64,000 nt of DNA from Pseudomonas kuykendallii. GTDB lineage: Bacteria > Pseudomonadota > Gammaproteobacteria > Pseudomonadales > Pseudomonadaceae. The DNA is taken from the NCBI RefSeq assembly GCF_900106975.1, contig NZ_FNNU01000008.1, positions 93,923-157,922 of the forward strand, given 5' to 3'. Below are positions 1 to 8,540 of the stretch, in pieces. The first letter of the stretch is position 1. Each line of letters begins with the position of its first letter. The position numbers and the translations under genes are program-made. The notes beneath the pieces were generated by a model that saw only the letters and a list, made by a program, of their open reading frames with translations, had not been told where the DNA came from and did not search any database.

Positions 1-8
1 CCTCGCGC

Positions 9-1805
9 TCAACCGTTGCCGCGTTGCGCGCGCAGGGCTTGCCGCCGGACGGTGGTGGCCGTCGCGTCGACGGCGAGGTCGAGGCCCTCCAGCGAGCCGC
101 TGAACACCACGCCGTAGAGCTCGAAGGCGCGCGACGGGGTTTCCCAGCGTTCCAGCACGTCGTGCAGCACGCGGCGCGGTTCGCGCTCCAGCGGGTCGCC
201 ATAGCCGCCGCCGGAGCAGTCGATGCCGCGGATCAGTTCGCCCTTGTGCAGCGTCAGCGCGACCACGTTGGGCAGCTTGCTCTGGCTGCCGTCGGCGCGG
301 ATGTGCCAGGCCGCGGCGGCGATGGCATCGCCGCCGCCGCGCACGCCTCGCGGCGGGCTGAGCTGGCCGTCGCAGGGGAACATCACCGTCAGCGGCGCCT
401 CGGTGGGGCCGTAGGCCATGTCGCCGCCCGGCGCGCCGCGGAACTTGCCGGCGCCGCCGGAGCCGGGGATCAGGCGGATGTGGCTGAATTCGATGGGGTG
501 CTTGAGCTCGTCGATCTCCACCGAGTCGCGGTACATCAGCCCGCAGTCCACCGGCAGGCCCCAGGTAAGCCAGCCGTCCGCGTGGGCGCTGGCGGGGCCG
601 CCGTTGATGGCGATGATCAACTGGTTGACGTAGGCCTCGTTGCCCTGGCGCGGATCGTCGCCGGAGACCACCGCCAGCCCCACGCCCATGCCCAGGCCGC
701 CCTCGGCGACGCCGTAGCCGTCGCCGAGCTGGGCGAAGGCCGCGCCAGCGCAGTTCACCAGCCGGTCGGCGACGTTGGTGGTGGCCACCGAACAGCTGTG
801 GGGGAACGCCGGGCGGCCGATCACCTTGCCTTCGCCAAGCAGCATGCGCACGCGGCGGAAGGCCCCGGAGTTCTTCGGGATGTCCGCCGGCAGCGAGTTG
901 AACAGGCCGGTGAGCGAGGCGGAAATGGTGCAGGCCTCGCTGACGTTGAAGCCGCAGGGCAGGTTGTCGATGTTGTCGCGCATGTCCAGGGTGACCATCG
1001 CCGCCTCGGGGTCGACCTCGATTTCCAGCCTGATCGGAATCCCCTCGGGGACGATGCCTTCCACCGGATCGTGGCCGCCGGTGTTCACCAGACGCGCCTT
1101 GGGCAGCCGGCGGATGGCCTGGGCCATGCGCTGCTCGGAGTAGTCCAGCCAGTCGCGGACGAAGGTCTTGATGCGGTCCTTGCCGTACTTCTCGCACAGC
1201 TCCTTGAGCCGCCGCTCGCCGATGCGCGCGGCGCCGAGGCTGGCGAGGAAGTCGCCGTACCACTGGCCGGGCACGCGGATGCGGCTCTGGCACATGCGTA
1301 CGATGTCCTGGTTCATCTGGTAGTCGCGCTGCACGCGCACCGCCGGGAAGATCAGTGCGCCTTCCTCGTATACGTCCTTCGCCGAGGCGTGGTAGGTGGT
1401 CGGTTGCGAGTTGCCGATGTCCGCCTGGTGCGCCTTGGCGACCACGGTGAAGAGGTGTTCGCCCTCGACGAACACCGGCACCAGGATGGTGTGGTCGGCC
1501 GGGTGGGTGTTGCCGGTGTACGGGTCGTTGTGCAGGAAGGCGTCGCCCTCGGCGAGGTCCGGGTGGAACTCGCACATGGTGCGCGTCTGCAGGTGCGCGC
1601 CGAAGCTGTGGATCGGCAGCCCGTCGGCGCAGGCCAGCAGCTGGTTGTCGGCGGTGCACAGGCCGCAGCTGAAGTCGCGCGCGCTGTTGATCACCGCCGA
1701 GCGCGCGGCGCGCAGCAGGGTGTTGGTCATCTCGCGGACGATGCCGTCGATGCGATTGGCGATCACCGCGGTGAGTACCGGGTTGATGGCTTGCTTCTGG
1801 TCCAT
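9..1805 (-). CDS. hyuB: Hydantoinase B / oxoprolinase family protein (HyuB subunit)
   Basis: This 598-residue protein is the B subunit of an ATP-dependent hydantoinase/oxoprolinase/acetone-carboxylase-type enzyme that acts with the HyuA subunit encoded just upstream. Recognisable family blocks are the HNDPYTGNTHPADH segment at about residues 92-105, AHQADIGNSQP at 125-135, and a glycine-rich C-terminal GGGYGDPLERE. The ATG at 1805 gives the family start (MDQKQAINPV) and a normal length. The reading frame stays open far upstream, but that extension lies antisense-shifted over hyuA and is not used. The gene begins 11 bases after the hyuA stop, so the two are co-transcribed. The substrate cannot be read from sequence: hydantoins, 5-oxoproline, N-methylhydantoin and aromatic ketones all occur in the family. 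The stop lies 9 bases from the window edge, so further operon genes may be cut off. Confidence 0.92.
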   Translation of the reverse strand: MDQKQAINPVLTAVIANRIDGIVREMTNTLLRAARSAVINSARDFSCGLCTADNQLLACADGLPIHSFGAHLQTRTMCEFHPDLAEGDAFLHNDPYTGNTHPADHTILVPVFVEGEHLFTVVAKAHQADIGNSQPTTYHASAKDVYEEGALIFPAVRVQRDYQMNQDIVRMCQSRIRVPGQWYGDFLASLGAARIGERRLKELCEKYGKDRIKTFVRDWLDYSEQRMAQAIRRLPKARLVNTGGHDPVEGIVPEGIPIRLEIEVDPEAAMVTLDMRDNIDNLPCGFNVSEACTISASLTGLFNSLPADIPKNSGAFRRVRMLLGEGKVIGRPAFPHSCSVATTNVADRLVNCAGAAFAQLGDGYGVAEGGLGMGVGLAVVSGDDPRQGNEAYVNQLIIAINGGPASAHADGWLTWGLPVDCGLMYRDSVEIDELKHPIEFSHIRLIPGSGGAGKFRGAPGGDMAYGPTEAPLTVMFPCDGQLSPPRGVRGGGDAIAAAAWHIRADGSQSKLPNVVALTLHKGELIRGIDCSGGGYGDPLEREPRRVLHDVLERWETPSRAFELYGVVFSGSLEGLDLAVDATATTVRRQALRAQRGNG

Positions 1806-1816
1806 TCCGGGCGTCC

Positions 1817-3892
1817 TCACTGGTAGCTCAGGATGTAGTTGCCGGCGTCGCTGACGCGCGCCGACATGCCCGGATAGACCACCAGCGTGGTGGTCGGCTC
1901 CTCGATGATCGCCGGGCCCTGCACGTGGTGGCCGGGAAGCAGGTCGGCACCGGCATGGATCGGCGTTTCGATACTGACGCCAGCGTCGAAGTGGCAGGTC
2001 CGGTAGGCGGCCACCGGCGCGTCCTCGCCTTGCGCCGCGCGGGCGAGGCTCTGCACCAGCGGCGAGGAGAGGGCGACGGTCAGGCGCGCCTTCCAGTTGA
2101 TGCATTCCACGGCGCTGGCGCGGTCGTCGATGGCGAACACCCGCTGGTGCACCTGGTGGAAGGCTTCGACCAGCCGTTCGACGTCCGCCGCATCCTCGAT
2201 GCGGCTGAACGGCAGCGGCGTATCCAGCTCCCAGATCTGGCCGAAGTAACGCGCCTCGACGAAGAACTCGAGGCGCGCCTTGTCCTGCGCCTGTGCGCCT
2301 AGGCCCTCGAGAAAGCCCAGCAGGCGCCCTTCGAGTTCGCCCAGGGTGCGGTTCACCGCGGCGTGGTCGAAGCGGTTCGAGGTGGTCACCAGGCTCGCGG
2401 TTTCCTCCTTGAGGATGTCGGCGAACTGCATGCCGGCGGCGGACAGCGCCGAGGCGGCCTTGGGCAGCACCACGCGTTCGCATTCCAGCTCGCGGGCGAT
2501 CGGCAGGATGTTGATGCCGGCCGCGCCACCGCCGGCGACCAGGGTGCTTTCGTTCGGATTGACACCCTCGGCGATGGTGATTTCGCGGATCGCCTTGATC
2601 ATCAGCTCGCTGGCCAGGCTGATGATGTCGTAGGCGGTCTGCTCGATGCTGGCGCCGAAACGCTCGGCCAGCGGTGCGAGGGCGCGGCGCGCGGCCGCCA
2701 CGTCGAGGCGCATGCGCCCGCCGAGGAAGGCCCCGGCATTGAAGTAGCCGAGCACGCAGGCGGCGTCCGACACCGTCGGTAACTCGCCGCCTCGGCCGTA
2801 GCAGGCCGGGCCGGGATCGGAGCCGGCGCTCTGCGGGCCGACGCGCATCAGGCCGCCCTCGTCGCACCAGGCGATGGAGCCGCCGCCGGCGCCGACCGAG
2901 CGGATGTCCACCGAGGAAATGCCCAGCAGGTGGCCGCTCCACAGGCCGCCGAGCCAAGTGTCGCGGCTGTAGGTGAGGTTGCCGTCGCGGACCAGGCCGA
3001 CGTCGAAGGTGGTGCCGCCGGTGTCGCAGACGATGGCGTTGCTGCCGAGGTCTTCCAGGCGCGTGTAGGCGGCCGCGGCGACTGGCGCCATGGCCGGGCC
3101 GGATTTCACCGTGTGGATCGGCGCCTCGATCAGCTCGGCGACGTTCATGCAGCCGCCCAGCGTGGTCGAGACGAGGATGTCGTTGGCGTAACCGGCCGCG
3201 CGCAGGTCGCGCTCCAGCCCGCTCAGGTGCTGCTGCATCAGCGGCTTGAGCGAGGCGTCGATGCTGGTGGCCGAAGCCCGGCGGTACTCGCGGATCACCG
3301 GCAGGATGCGGTGCGAAAGGGTGTAGGGCACGCCGGGCAGCAGTTCGTCGAGGAGCGCGGCGAGGCGCTGTTCATGCGCCGGATTGGCGATCGACCAGAG
3401 CAGGCACACGGCGATCGCCTCGAAGTCGTGCCGCGCCAATTGGCCGATCACCTCGCGCGCCTGCGCCTCGTCGAAGTCGCGTGACACGCTGCCATCGGCG
3501 CGGATGCGCTCGCGCACCTCGAAGGTGTAGCGGCGCGGGACGTAGGGCTCGGGGTAGTCGCGGCTGAAGTCGTGGGGGTTGAGCTTGCCGCCCTCGCGCA
3601 GCACGAGGATGTCGGGGAAACCTTCGGTGACCAGCAGCGCGGTCTTCGCCACGCGCTGGGTGACGATGGCGTTGGTCGCCCGCGTGGTCCCGTAGATGAA
3701 CAGATCGGTCGCGCCGAGCAGCGCCTCGACGCCCAGCCCCAGTTGTTCGGCGGCGACGCCGAGGGCCTCGCGCATGCCGTCGAAGATGCGCGCATGGGTG
3801 GTGAGGGCCTTGCCAATGGTGTAGCCACCGCTGCTGTCGGTCACCACCACATCGGTGAAGGTGCCGCCGGTATCCACGGAAATCCTGTACAT
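1817..3892 (-). CDS. hyuA: Hydantoinase A / oxoprolinase family protein (HyuA subunit)
   Basis: This 691-residue ATP-binding A subunit belongs to the hydantoinase/oxoprolinase family, whose members have the ASKHA actin-like fold. The N-terminal phosphate loop DTGGTFTD is at residues 7-14 and a second DTGGTTFDVG phosphate loop is at about 290-299. GAGGGSIAW and GPACYGRGG follow in the C-terminal half. In the family, HyuA activates the carbonyl or lactam substrate with ATP and forms a complex with HyuB, here encoded immediately downstream. I chose the ATG at 3892 because a GAGAGGG ribosome site sits about 9 bases before it. An ATG six codons upstream is possible. A 138-base gap separates it from the NTF2-like gene. 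Only the family is certain, not the substrate. Confidence 0.93.
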   Translation of the reverse strand: MYRISVDTGGTFTDVVVTDSSGGYTIGKALTTHARIFDGMREALGVAAEQLGLGVEALLGATDLFIYGTTRATNAIVTQRVAKTALLVTEGFPDILVLREGGKLNPHDFSRDYPEPYVPRRYTFEVRERIRADGSVSRDFDEAQAREVIGQLARHDFEAIAVCLLWSIANPAHEQRLAALLDELLPGVPYTLSHRILPVIREYRRASATSIDASLKPLMQQHLSGLERDLRAAGYANDILVSTTLGGCMNVAELIEAPIHTVKSGPAMAPVAAAAYTRLEDLGSNAIVCDTGGTTFDVGLVRDGNLTYSRDTWLGGLWSGHLLGISSVDIRSVGAGGGSIAWCDEGGLMRVGPQSAGSDPGPACYGRGGELPTVSDAACVLGYFNAGAFLGGRMRLDVAAARRALAPLAERFGASIEQTAYDIISLASELMIKAIREITIAEGVNPNESTLVAGGGAAGINILPIARELECERVVLPKAASALSAAGMQFADILKEETASLVTTSNRFDHAAVNRTLGELEGRLLGFLEGLGAQAQDKARLEFFVEARYFGQIWELDTPLPFSRIEDAADVERLVEAFHQVHQRVFAIDDRASAVECINWKARLTVALSSPLVQSLARAAQGEDAPVAAYRTCHFDAGVSIETPIHAGADLLPGHHVQGPAIIEEPTTTLVVYPGMSARVSDAGNYILSYQ

Positions 3893-4030
3893 GCTGATGA
3901 TCCCTCTCATTAGTCGCGGCCACGACGAGGAATGCAGTATCGCGCAAAACAGGGCCGTCTCCGCGCCAGGGTGAAGCAGGCGCTGAACGGTATCGCCGTT
4001 TCCGGCGGGGAGGGATGAGCAGGGGAGCGG

Positions 4031-4402
4031 TCAGGCCGCTTCGTAGTGCCAGACCTTGGAGACGATCTTCCAGGTGTCGCCGAGGAAGATCAGCGTCATG
4101 TCGTCGACGAAGCTCTGCGGCAGGTAGAGGTCGCGCACGCGCACGTGGGCGGTGGTCGGCGTCGGCATTTCCAGGCTGATAATCTCGTCGACGCGCGGGT
4201 CGTTGCGCTGCGCGGGCGCTTCCCGGCGGGTGATGCGCTCCAGGTACAGCGGCAGGTCGAGCATGATGAATTCATCGTCCGTGGACGAGAACAGCCGCGC
4301 CTCGGCGTGGAAGATCTCGTTGAACCAGTCCGAACGGCCGAAATACAGCGCGTCGAAATAGCGCTGAATGACCTTTAGCAGTTCGCTCTTGGGTGTGCTC
4401 AT
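4031..4402 (-). CDS. NTF2-like / lumazine-binding-like small protein
   Basis: This 123-residue protein has the alpha+beta pattern of the NTF2/SnoaL-like superfamily: an N-terminal amphipathic helix (residues about 5-20, FDALYFGRSDW), then the typical strands VRVRDLYLP and DDMTLIFLGDTWKIVSKVWHYE. Its closest-looking Pfam type is Putative lumazine-binding (PF12893). Members are often small ligand-binding subunits or isomerase-like enzymes of catabolic operons, and no clear catalytic residues stand out here. The ATG at 4402 overlaps the stop of the aminotransferase gene as ATGA, implying translational coupling. The ORF could extend seven codons upstream, but the coupled start is more convincing. 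Its presence between an aminotransferase and HyuAB suggests a role in the same pathway. The exact function is unknown. Confidence 0.8.
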   Translation of the reverse strand: MSTPKSELLKVIQRYFDALYFGRSDWFNEIFHAEARLFSSTDDEFIMLDLPLYLERITRREAPAQRNDPRVDEIISLEMPTPTTAHVRVRDLYLPQSFVDDMTLIFLGDTWKIVSKVWHYEAA

Positions 4403-5721
4403 GCGATCGCTCCGTTGATGCATTGCTCGACGGCCGCTTCATGCGGCAGTTCCAGGCCGTAATCCAGTGCGGCCAGCAGGGTTTCCAGTTCGCTGTCGGA
4501 AATGATCAGCGCGGGCGCGAGGAACAGGGAGGTCTGTTCCCCGCTGGTGCCGATCAGGGCACCGGCTTCCAGCGCGCGTTCGGCTACGCGCGAGGCGAGG
4601 GTGGGTTCCAGGGTGTCGGCCCGCCAGTCGCGCCAGTCCGGGCCGTGCAGCTCGATGGTCCAGTGCAGGCCACGGCCGTCGACACGGGCGATGATCGGAT
4701 GGCGGGCGGCGATTTCGCCGAGGCGGCGCTTCATCACCTGTTCCAGATGCGCGGTTCTCTCGAGCAGCTTTTCGCGCACCACCACGCGCAAATAGGCGCG
4801 TACCGCGGCGACCATGCTCGGGTGGCCGCGGAAGGTGCTGTAGCTCTGCCAGGACTTGTCTTTCAGCCGCTCCATCACGTCCTTCGAGAGCACCACCGCG
4901 CCGGCCGGCGCCGCGCCACCGGCCAATGGCTTGCCTAGGGTGACGATGTCCGGACGGCTGTCGCCGCCCTGGAAGGCGAACCAGCGCCCGCTGCGGCCCA
5001 GGCCGGTCACCACTTCGTCGGCGATCCACAGGCAGCCGGCCGCGCGGGCCATCGCCGCCATGCGGTCCTGATAGTCGGCGTCGTGATAGATGCCGCCCTG
5101 GGTGTAGTCGATGATCATCGCCGCGCTGTCGGCCAGCTGCGCCGGAACGCCGGCGAGGCGCGTCTCCAGCGACGGCACGCAGACATCGCCGCCGTAGCTG
5201 GCGCCGACCGGCGCGGGTAACTGGTGAACCGCTACGCGCCAGGGCGTCGGCCGGGTGCCGCCATGATGCGAGGCGAGGCCGCCATGCCAGTGCGGCTGCA
5301 GAGTGGCGTCGCGGGACAGACCGGTGAGGCCGTGATAGGCGCGCTCGCGGGCGGCGAAAGGCGCCCGCCCGCTGAGCACCTGGGCCAGCGACAGCGCCTG
5401 GTCGTTGGCCTCGCTGCCGCTGAGGAAGAAGCGCACGCCACCGACCCAGTCGTGTTCGCCGGCGAAGGCGATATCGATCAGCTCATCCGCCGCGGCTTCA
5501 CGCTCGCCCCAGGCCCAGCCTTCGCTGACCACCGGGGCACTGGCGGCCCTTCGCAGGGCGTCTTGCATGTCCGGGTAGGCATGGCCGAGCGGGCCGCCGG
5601 TGCTGCTGCCATCGATGACCCGACGGCCGTCCGCGAGGAAGAAGTACACTCCTTCGCCGCCAACGATGCGGAAGCTCGGCTGTTCGCCGGCGTTCAGCCC
5701 TGTCTGGATCAACCTGCCCAT
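4399..5721 (-). CDS. Class III PLP aminotransferase, glutamate-1-semialdehyde-mutase-like
   Basis: This 440-residue fold-type I PLP enzyme belongs to the class III (omega) aminotransferases. With the start used here, the SGSEAND cofactor-phosphate segment is at residues 101-107, the DEVVTGLGR signature at 235-243, and the Schiff-base lysine is K264 in TLGKPLAGG. The TLGKPLAGG context resembles glutamate-1-semialdehyde aminomutase relatives used as catabolic or secondary-metabolism aminotransferases. The ATG at 5721 was chosen because GAGGAA lies about 9 bases upstream. ATGs at 5760 and 5787 are alternatives, and the latter lies inside the operator palindrome. This is the first gene of a minus-strand operon with the NTF2-like gene and hyuAB, divergent from a GntR regulator. 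It probably converts an amine of the imported compound, but the substrate is not predictable. Confidence 0.9.
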   Translation of the reverse strand: MGRLIQTGLNAGEQPSFRIVGGEGVYFFLADGRRVIDGSSTGGPLGHAYPDMQDALRRAASAPVVSEGWAWGEREAAADELIDIAFAGEHDWVGGVRFFLSGSEANDQALSLAQVLSGRAPFAARERAYHGLTGLSRDATLQPHWHGGLASHHGGTRPTPWRVAVHQLPAPVGASYGGDVCVPSLETRLAGVPAQLADSAAMIIDYTQGGIYHDADYQDRMAAMARAAGCLWIADEVVTGLGRSGRWFAFQGGDSRPDIVTLGKPLAGGAAPAGAVVLSKDVMERLKDKSWQSYSTFRGHPSMVAAVRAYLRVVVREKLLERTAHLEQVMKRRLGEIAARHPIIARVDGRGLHWTIELHGPDWRDWRADTLEPTLASRVAERALEAGALIGTSGEQTSLFLAPALIISDSELETLLAALDYGLELPHEAAVEQCINGAIA

Positions 5722-5776
5722 GCCCGTGCCTTCCTCGGGATCGGTATATGGACATAGCATTTCATGTCGACTGTAT

Positions 5777-5788
5777 ATTGTCGACAAT
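5777..5788. promoter_or_regulatory. Perfect 12-bp palindrome, candidate GntR/FCD operator
   Basis: ATTGTCGACAAT is its own reverse complement and lies in the divergent gap between the aminotransferase operon and the GntR regulator. A second GTCGAC core sits at 5766-5771, 14 bases away. Short TTGT-N-ACAA-type palindromes are typical of FadR/VanR-subfamily GntR operators. The position overlaps the likely promoter of the minus-strand operon, so binding would be expected to repress it. This is inference from sequence symmetry and location. Confidence 0.6.
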
Positions 5789-5881
5789 TTTTTTGTGTCC
5801 TTCTATCATTGCCCTCTATTAGGCTCGCCTTTTCCTTTCGTAAGCCGCGTCCTAGAGCCCTCAATGCGGCGTTCGGGCATT

Positions 5882-5897
5882 TCCGACGGAGGTCGGA
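5882..5897. promoter_or_regulatory. Small inverted repeat upstream of the GntR gene
   Basis: TCCGAC and GTCGGA flank a 4-base GGAG spacer, 65 bases before the GntR start codon. It could be a hairpin in the leader or a second protein-binding site. No T-tract follows, so it does not look like a terminator. Confidence 0.3.
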
Positions 5898-5961
5898 GTG
5901 AGCTATCTCCTCCCTTGTGTTAGGGTCTTTTTAATCGTTACCTCGCCGGCCGGAGAATCCG

Positions 5962-6678
5962 ATGGCTTCCTTTGAATCACCCGAAAGATCCGACAGCGCC
6001 ATGCCGCTGCATCGAACACGCATGGCCGACCTGGCTTACGAGCGTATCCGGGAGCTGATAATCGTCGGGGACCTGCCCATCGGCTCGCGCTTGATCGAGA
6101 CCCAGCTGGCGCAGGAGTTCGGCACCAGCCGGGCGCCGGTTCGCGAGGCCATCCGCCGCCTGGTGGAAGACGGCCTGATCGAGGAGCGGCCGCACCACGG
6201 CGCCACCGTCAAGGTGCTCGACGCTGCGGCGATCATCGACCTCTATAACGTGCGCCTCGCCCTGGAGACCATGACCATTCGCCTGGCGACGCTGCGCGGC
6301 ATGTCCACCGACCGCCTGCGCGAATTGGTCGCGCTAATGGACGAGGCGGCGCAGAAGGGCGACACCATGCTGGTGGCGCGGCACGAGCTGGATTTCCATG
6401 CGGAGATTTGCCAGCACAGCGGCAATCAGCTGGCCATCGAGCTGTTCCGCAGCCTCGGCGGCCGCCTGCTGATGGCCGTCGCCCTGGACAACACCTCGCA
6501 TCAGGACCTGCTGGGCGTAGCCGCCGAGCACGAACCCCTGCTGGCCGCCATCGAGTCCGGCGACGACCGTCGCGCCGCCGAGGAGATGCGCCTGCACATT
6601 CTTTCCACGGTCGGCGACCTGCTGGCACGGCTCAACGGCAATCCGCTGGATCTGCTCGACTACCCGCAAAACGCCTGA
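5962..6678 (+). CDS. GntR-family transcriptional regulator, FCD (FadR/VanR) subfamily
   Basis: This 238-residue regulator has an N-terminal winged helix (residues about 22-88, with the recognition segment TQLAQEFGTSRAPVREAIRRL around 47-67) and an all-helical FCD ligand domain (about 92-225). Candidate metal or ligand residues are D144, H146, H190 and H212, matching the Asp/His set typical of FCD domains. It is transcribed divergently from the aminotransferase-NTF2-hyuAB operon, so it most likely represses that operon and itself and is released by a pathway metabolite. The palindrome at 5777-5788 is the obvious site. A CCGGAG ribosome site precedes the ATG. An internal ATG at codon 14 or 21 is a less likely start. 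Confidence 0.92.
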   Translation: MASFESPERSDSAMPLHRTRMADLAYERIRELIIVGDLPIGSRLIETQLAQEFGTSRAPVREAIRRLVEDGLIEERPHHGATVKVLDAAAIIDLYNVRLALETMTIRLATLRGMSTDRLRELVALMDEAAQKGDTMLVARHELDFHAEICQHSGNQLAIELFRSLGGRLLMAVALDNTSHQDLLGVAAEHEPLLAAIESGDDRRAAEEMRLHILSTVGDLLARLNGNPLDLLDYPQNA

Positions 6679-6746
6679 TCGATCTCGACTTTGCCCGCGG
6701 CGGCGCGCCGGATCATGCCGGCCCCCCGCACCGCTTCGAGTCCGCC

Positions 6747-7427
6747 ATGAAACGCTTCGTCCTCCTCGATACCACGCCCATCCCCGACAACGGCGGCGCC
6801 CTCTGCTTGTTCGAGTACGGCGAAGACTTCGTGATCAAGTTCGAGGGTGGCCGCGGCAATCAGTTGATGAACACGCGGATGCACGGTTCGGAGGACGCGC
6901 TGGCGGAAATCCCATGCAAACGCGTGGCCGGCCGGCCCCAGGTGCGCGTGCTGATCGGCGGCCTGGGCATGGGCTTCACCCTGGCCGCGGCGCTCAGGCA
7001 CCTGGGCAAGGACGCGGAAGTGCAGGTGGCCGAGCTGGTGCCGGGCGTTATCGAATGGAACCACGGTCCGCTGGGCGAAAAGTCCGGCTATCCGTTGCGC
7101 GATCCACGCTCAAAGGTGCTCAACGACGACGTCGCGGCGATCCTCAAGGCCGGTCCCGGCGCCTTCGACGCCATCATGCTGGACGTCGACAACGGTCCCG
7201 AGGGGCTCACGCAGAAATCCAACAGTTGGCTGTACTCGATGGAAGGCCTGCGCACCTGCGCGAAGGCGCTGCGCAAAGGCGGCGTGCTCGCCGTATGGTC
7301 GGCCAGCGCCGACCGGCAATTCTCCGAGCGGCTCTCCAGGGCGGGATTCAAGGCCGAAGAGGTGCAGGTTTTCGCCCACGGCAACCGTGGCCCGCGCCAC
7401 ACCATCTGGATCGCCAGCAAGCTCTGA
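6747..7427 (+). CDS. Spermidine/spermine synthase-like protein (Rossmann methyltransferase fold)
   Basis: This 226-residue protein has the core fold of polyamine aminopropyltransferases and SAM methyltransferases. The cofactor loop is LIGGLGMGF at residues 69-77, an acidic motif AELVPGV lies at 95-101, and LDVDNGPEG follows around 147-155. It is shorter than SpeE (about 285 residues) because the N-terminal beta-sheet domain is reduced. Pseudomonads carry several such stand-alone spermidine-synthase-like proteins of unknown substrate. The start is the ATG at 6747, 68 bases after the GntR gene. The ribosome site is weak. A longer in-frame extension overlaps the GntR gene and is not used. I cannot say whether it transfers aminopropyl groups. 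Confidence 0.82.
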   Translation: MKRFVLLDTTPIPDNGGALCLFEYGEDFVIKFEGGRGNQLMNTRMHGSEDALAEIPCKRVAGRPQVRVLIGGLGMGFTLAAALRHLGKDAEVQVAELVPGVIEWNHGPLGEKSGYPLRDPRSKVLNDDVAAILKAGPGAFDAIMLDVDNGPEGLTQKSNSWLYSMEGLRTCAKALRKGGVLAVWSASADRQFSERLSRAGFKAEEVQVFAHGNRGPRHTIWIASKL

Positions 7428-7622
7428 TCACTCGTCCCGTTCGCCCTGCGGCAACCCGCCATGTGGCGGTTTTACTGGGCTGGCGGCGCTGAAAATTCCT
7501 TTTTGCGAACGCGAACTTATCGCCTTTTTCGGCCTCCTATCGCGGTAGCCAGTGATCGCGACGGCCTGCTAAGCTCGCGCCTTCACTCGATTGCCCACTA
7601 CGGCGCAGGTTAAGGAAATAGC

Positions 7623-8357
7623 ATGAGACAACATCGGTTGGCGGCAGCGATGGCCCTGGTTGGTCTGGTTCTGGCCGGCTGCGACTCGCAGACCAGCGTG
7701 AAACTGGAAACGCCGGCTCAGAAGGCCTCCTACGGCATCGGCCTGAACATGGGCAAAAGCCTGGCTCAGGAAGGCATGGACGATCTGGACTCCAAAGCCG
7801 TCGCCCAGGGCATCGAAGATGCCATCGGCAAGAAAGAGCCGCGCCTGAAGGACGAAGAGCTGATCGAAGCCTTCGCTTCCCTGCAGAAACGCGCCGAGGA
7901 GCGCATGAAGACGGTTGGCGAAGAAAACGCCAAGGCCGGCAAGAAATTCCTCGAAGACAACGGCAAGCGCGAAGGTGTGACCACCACCGCGTCGGGCCTG
8001 CAGTACGAAGTGCTGAAGAAGGCGGACGGCGCCCAGCCCAAGCCGACCGACGTCGTCACCGTTCATTACGAAGGCAAGCTGATCGACGGCAAGGTCTTCG
8101 ACAGCTCCATCGAACGCGGCACCCCGATCGATCTGCCGGTCAACGGCGTGATTCCGGGTTGGGTCGAAGGTCTGCAGCTGATGCATGTGGGCGAGAAGTT
8201 CAAGCTCTACATCCCCAGCGAACTGGCTTACGGCGCACAGAGCCCGAGCCCGATGATTCCGGCCAACTCGGTGCTGGTGTTCGAGCTGGAACTGCTGGCG
8301 ATCAAGGACCCTAACCAGGCTCCGAGCGACGCCGAGCAGCCCGCCGAAACCAAGTAA
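7623..8357 (+). CDS. FKBP-type peptidyl-prolyl cis-trans isomerase, lipoprotein (FkpA/FklB-like)
   Basis: This 244-residue periplasmic folding factor catalyses cis-trans isomerisation of X-Pro bonds. The N-terminus is a lipoprotein signal ending in LAGC with the lipidated cysteine at residue 20. Next comes a helical dimerisation domain (about 30-125) as in FkpA/Mip, then an FKBP domain starting near VTVHYEGKLIDG (about 143) and ending at VFELELLAI. The overall plan matches E. coli FkpA, but the lipobox makes it membrane-anchored. AAGGAAA precedes the ATG at 7623, and a strong hairpin terminator follows the stop, so it looks monocistronic. The position matches the FKBP gene I remember upstream of prc in P. 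aeruginosa. Confidence 0.93.
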   Translation: MRQHRLAAAMALVGLVLAGCDSQTSVKLETPAQKASYGIGLNMGKSLAQEGMDDLDSKAVAQGIEDAIGKKEPRLKDEELIEAFASLQKRAEERMKTVGEENAKAGKKFLEDNGKREGVTTTASGLQYEVLKKADGAQPKPTDVVTVHYEGKLIDGKVFDSSIERGTPIDLPVNGVIPGWVEGLQLMHVGEKFKLYIPSELAYGAQSPSPMIPANSVLVFELELLAIKDPNQAPSDAEQPAETK

Positions 8358-8373
8358 CCTCCGCGTTACCGAC

Positions 8374-8403
8374 CAACGCCCCGCTCTGCGGGGCGTTGTC
8401 GTT
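8374..8403 (+). terminator. Rho-independent terminator after the FKBP gene
   Basis: A perfect 11-bp stem (CAACGCCCCGC and its complement) has a 3-base TCT loop and is followed by TCGTTTCC. It lies 16 bases after the FKBP stop codon. The T-tract is weak but the stem is very stable. Confidence 0.75.
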
Positions 8404-8540
8404 TCCAGGGTAACGAACCGCCACCCGACTGGGCAGTCTGAACAGGTACGGAACGAGGCGGCTGTTACGGTTATGCACACTGCCTGGACGATTACAAGCG
8501 GAGCGTCGAGAACCCCTTCGCACTTTTCCAGTGCGATCAC

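Noticed and set aside
1806..2957. N-terminal extension of hyuB to give a 982-residue protein
   Set aside because: The extension overlaps hyuA in a different frame, is arginine-rich and non-homologous, and the ATG at 1805 gives the normal family N-terminus.
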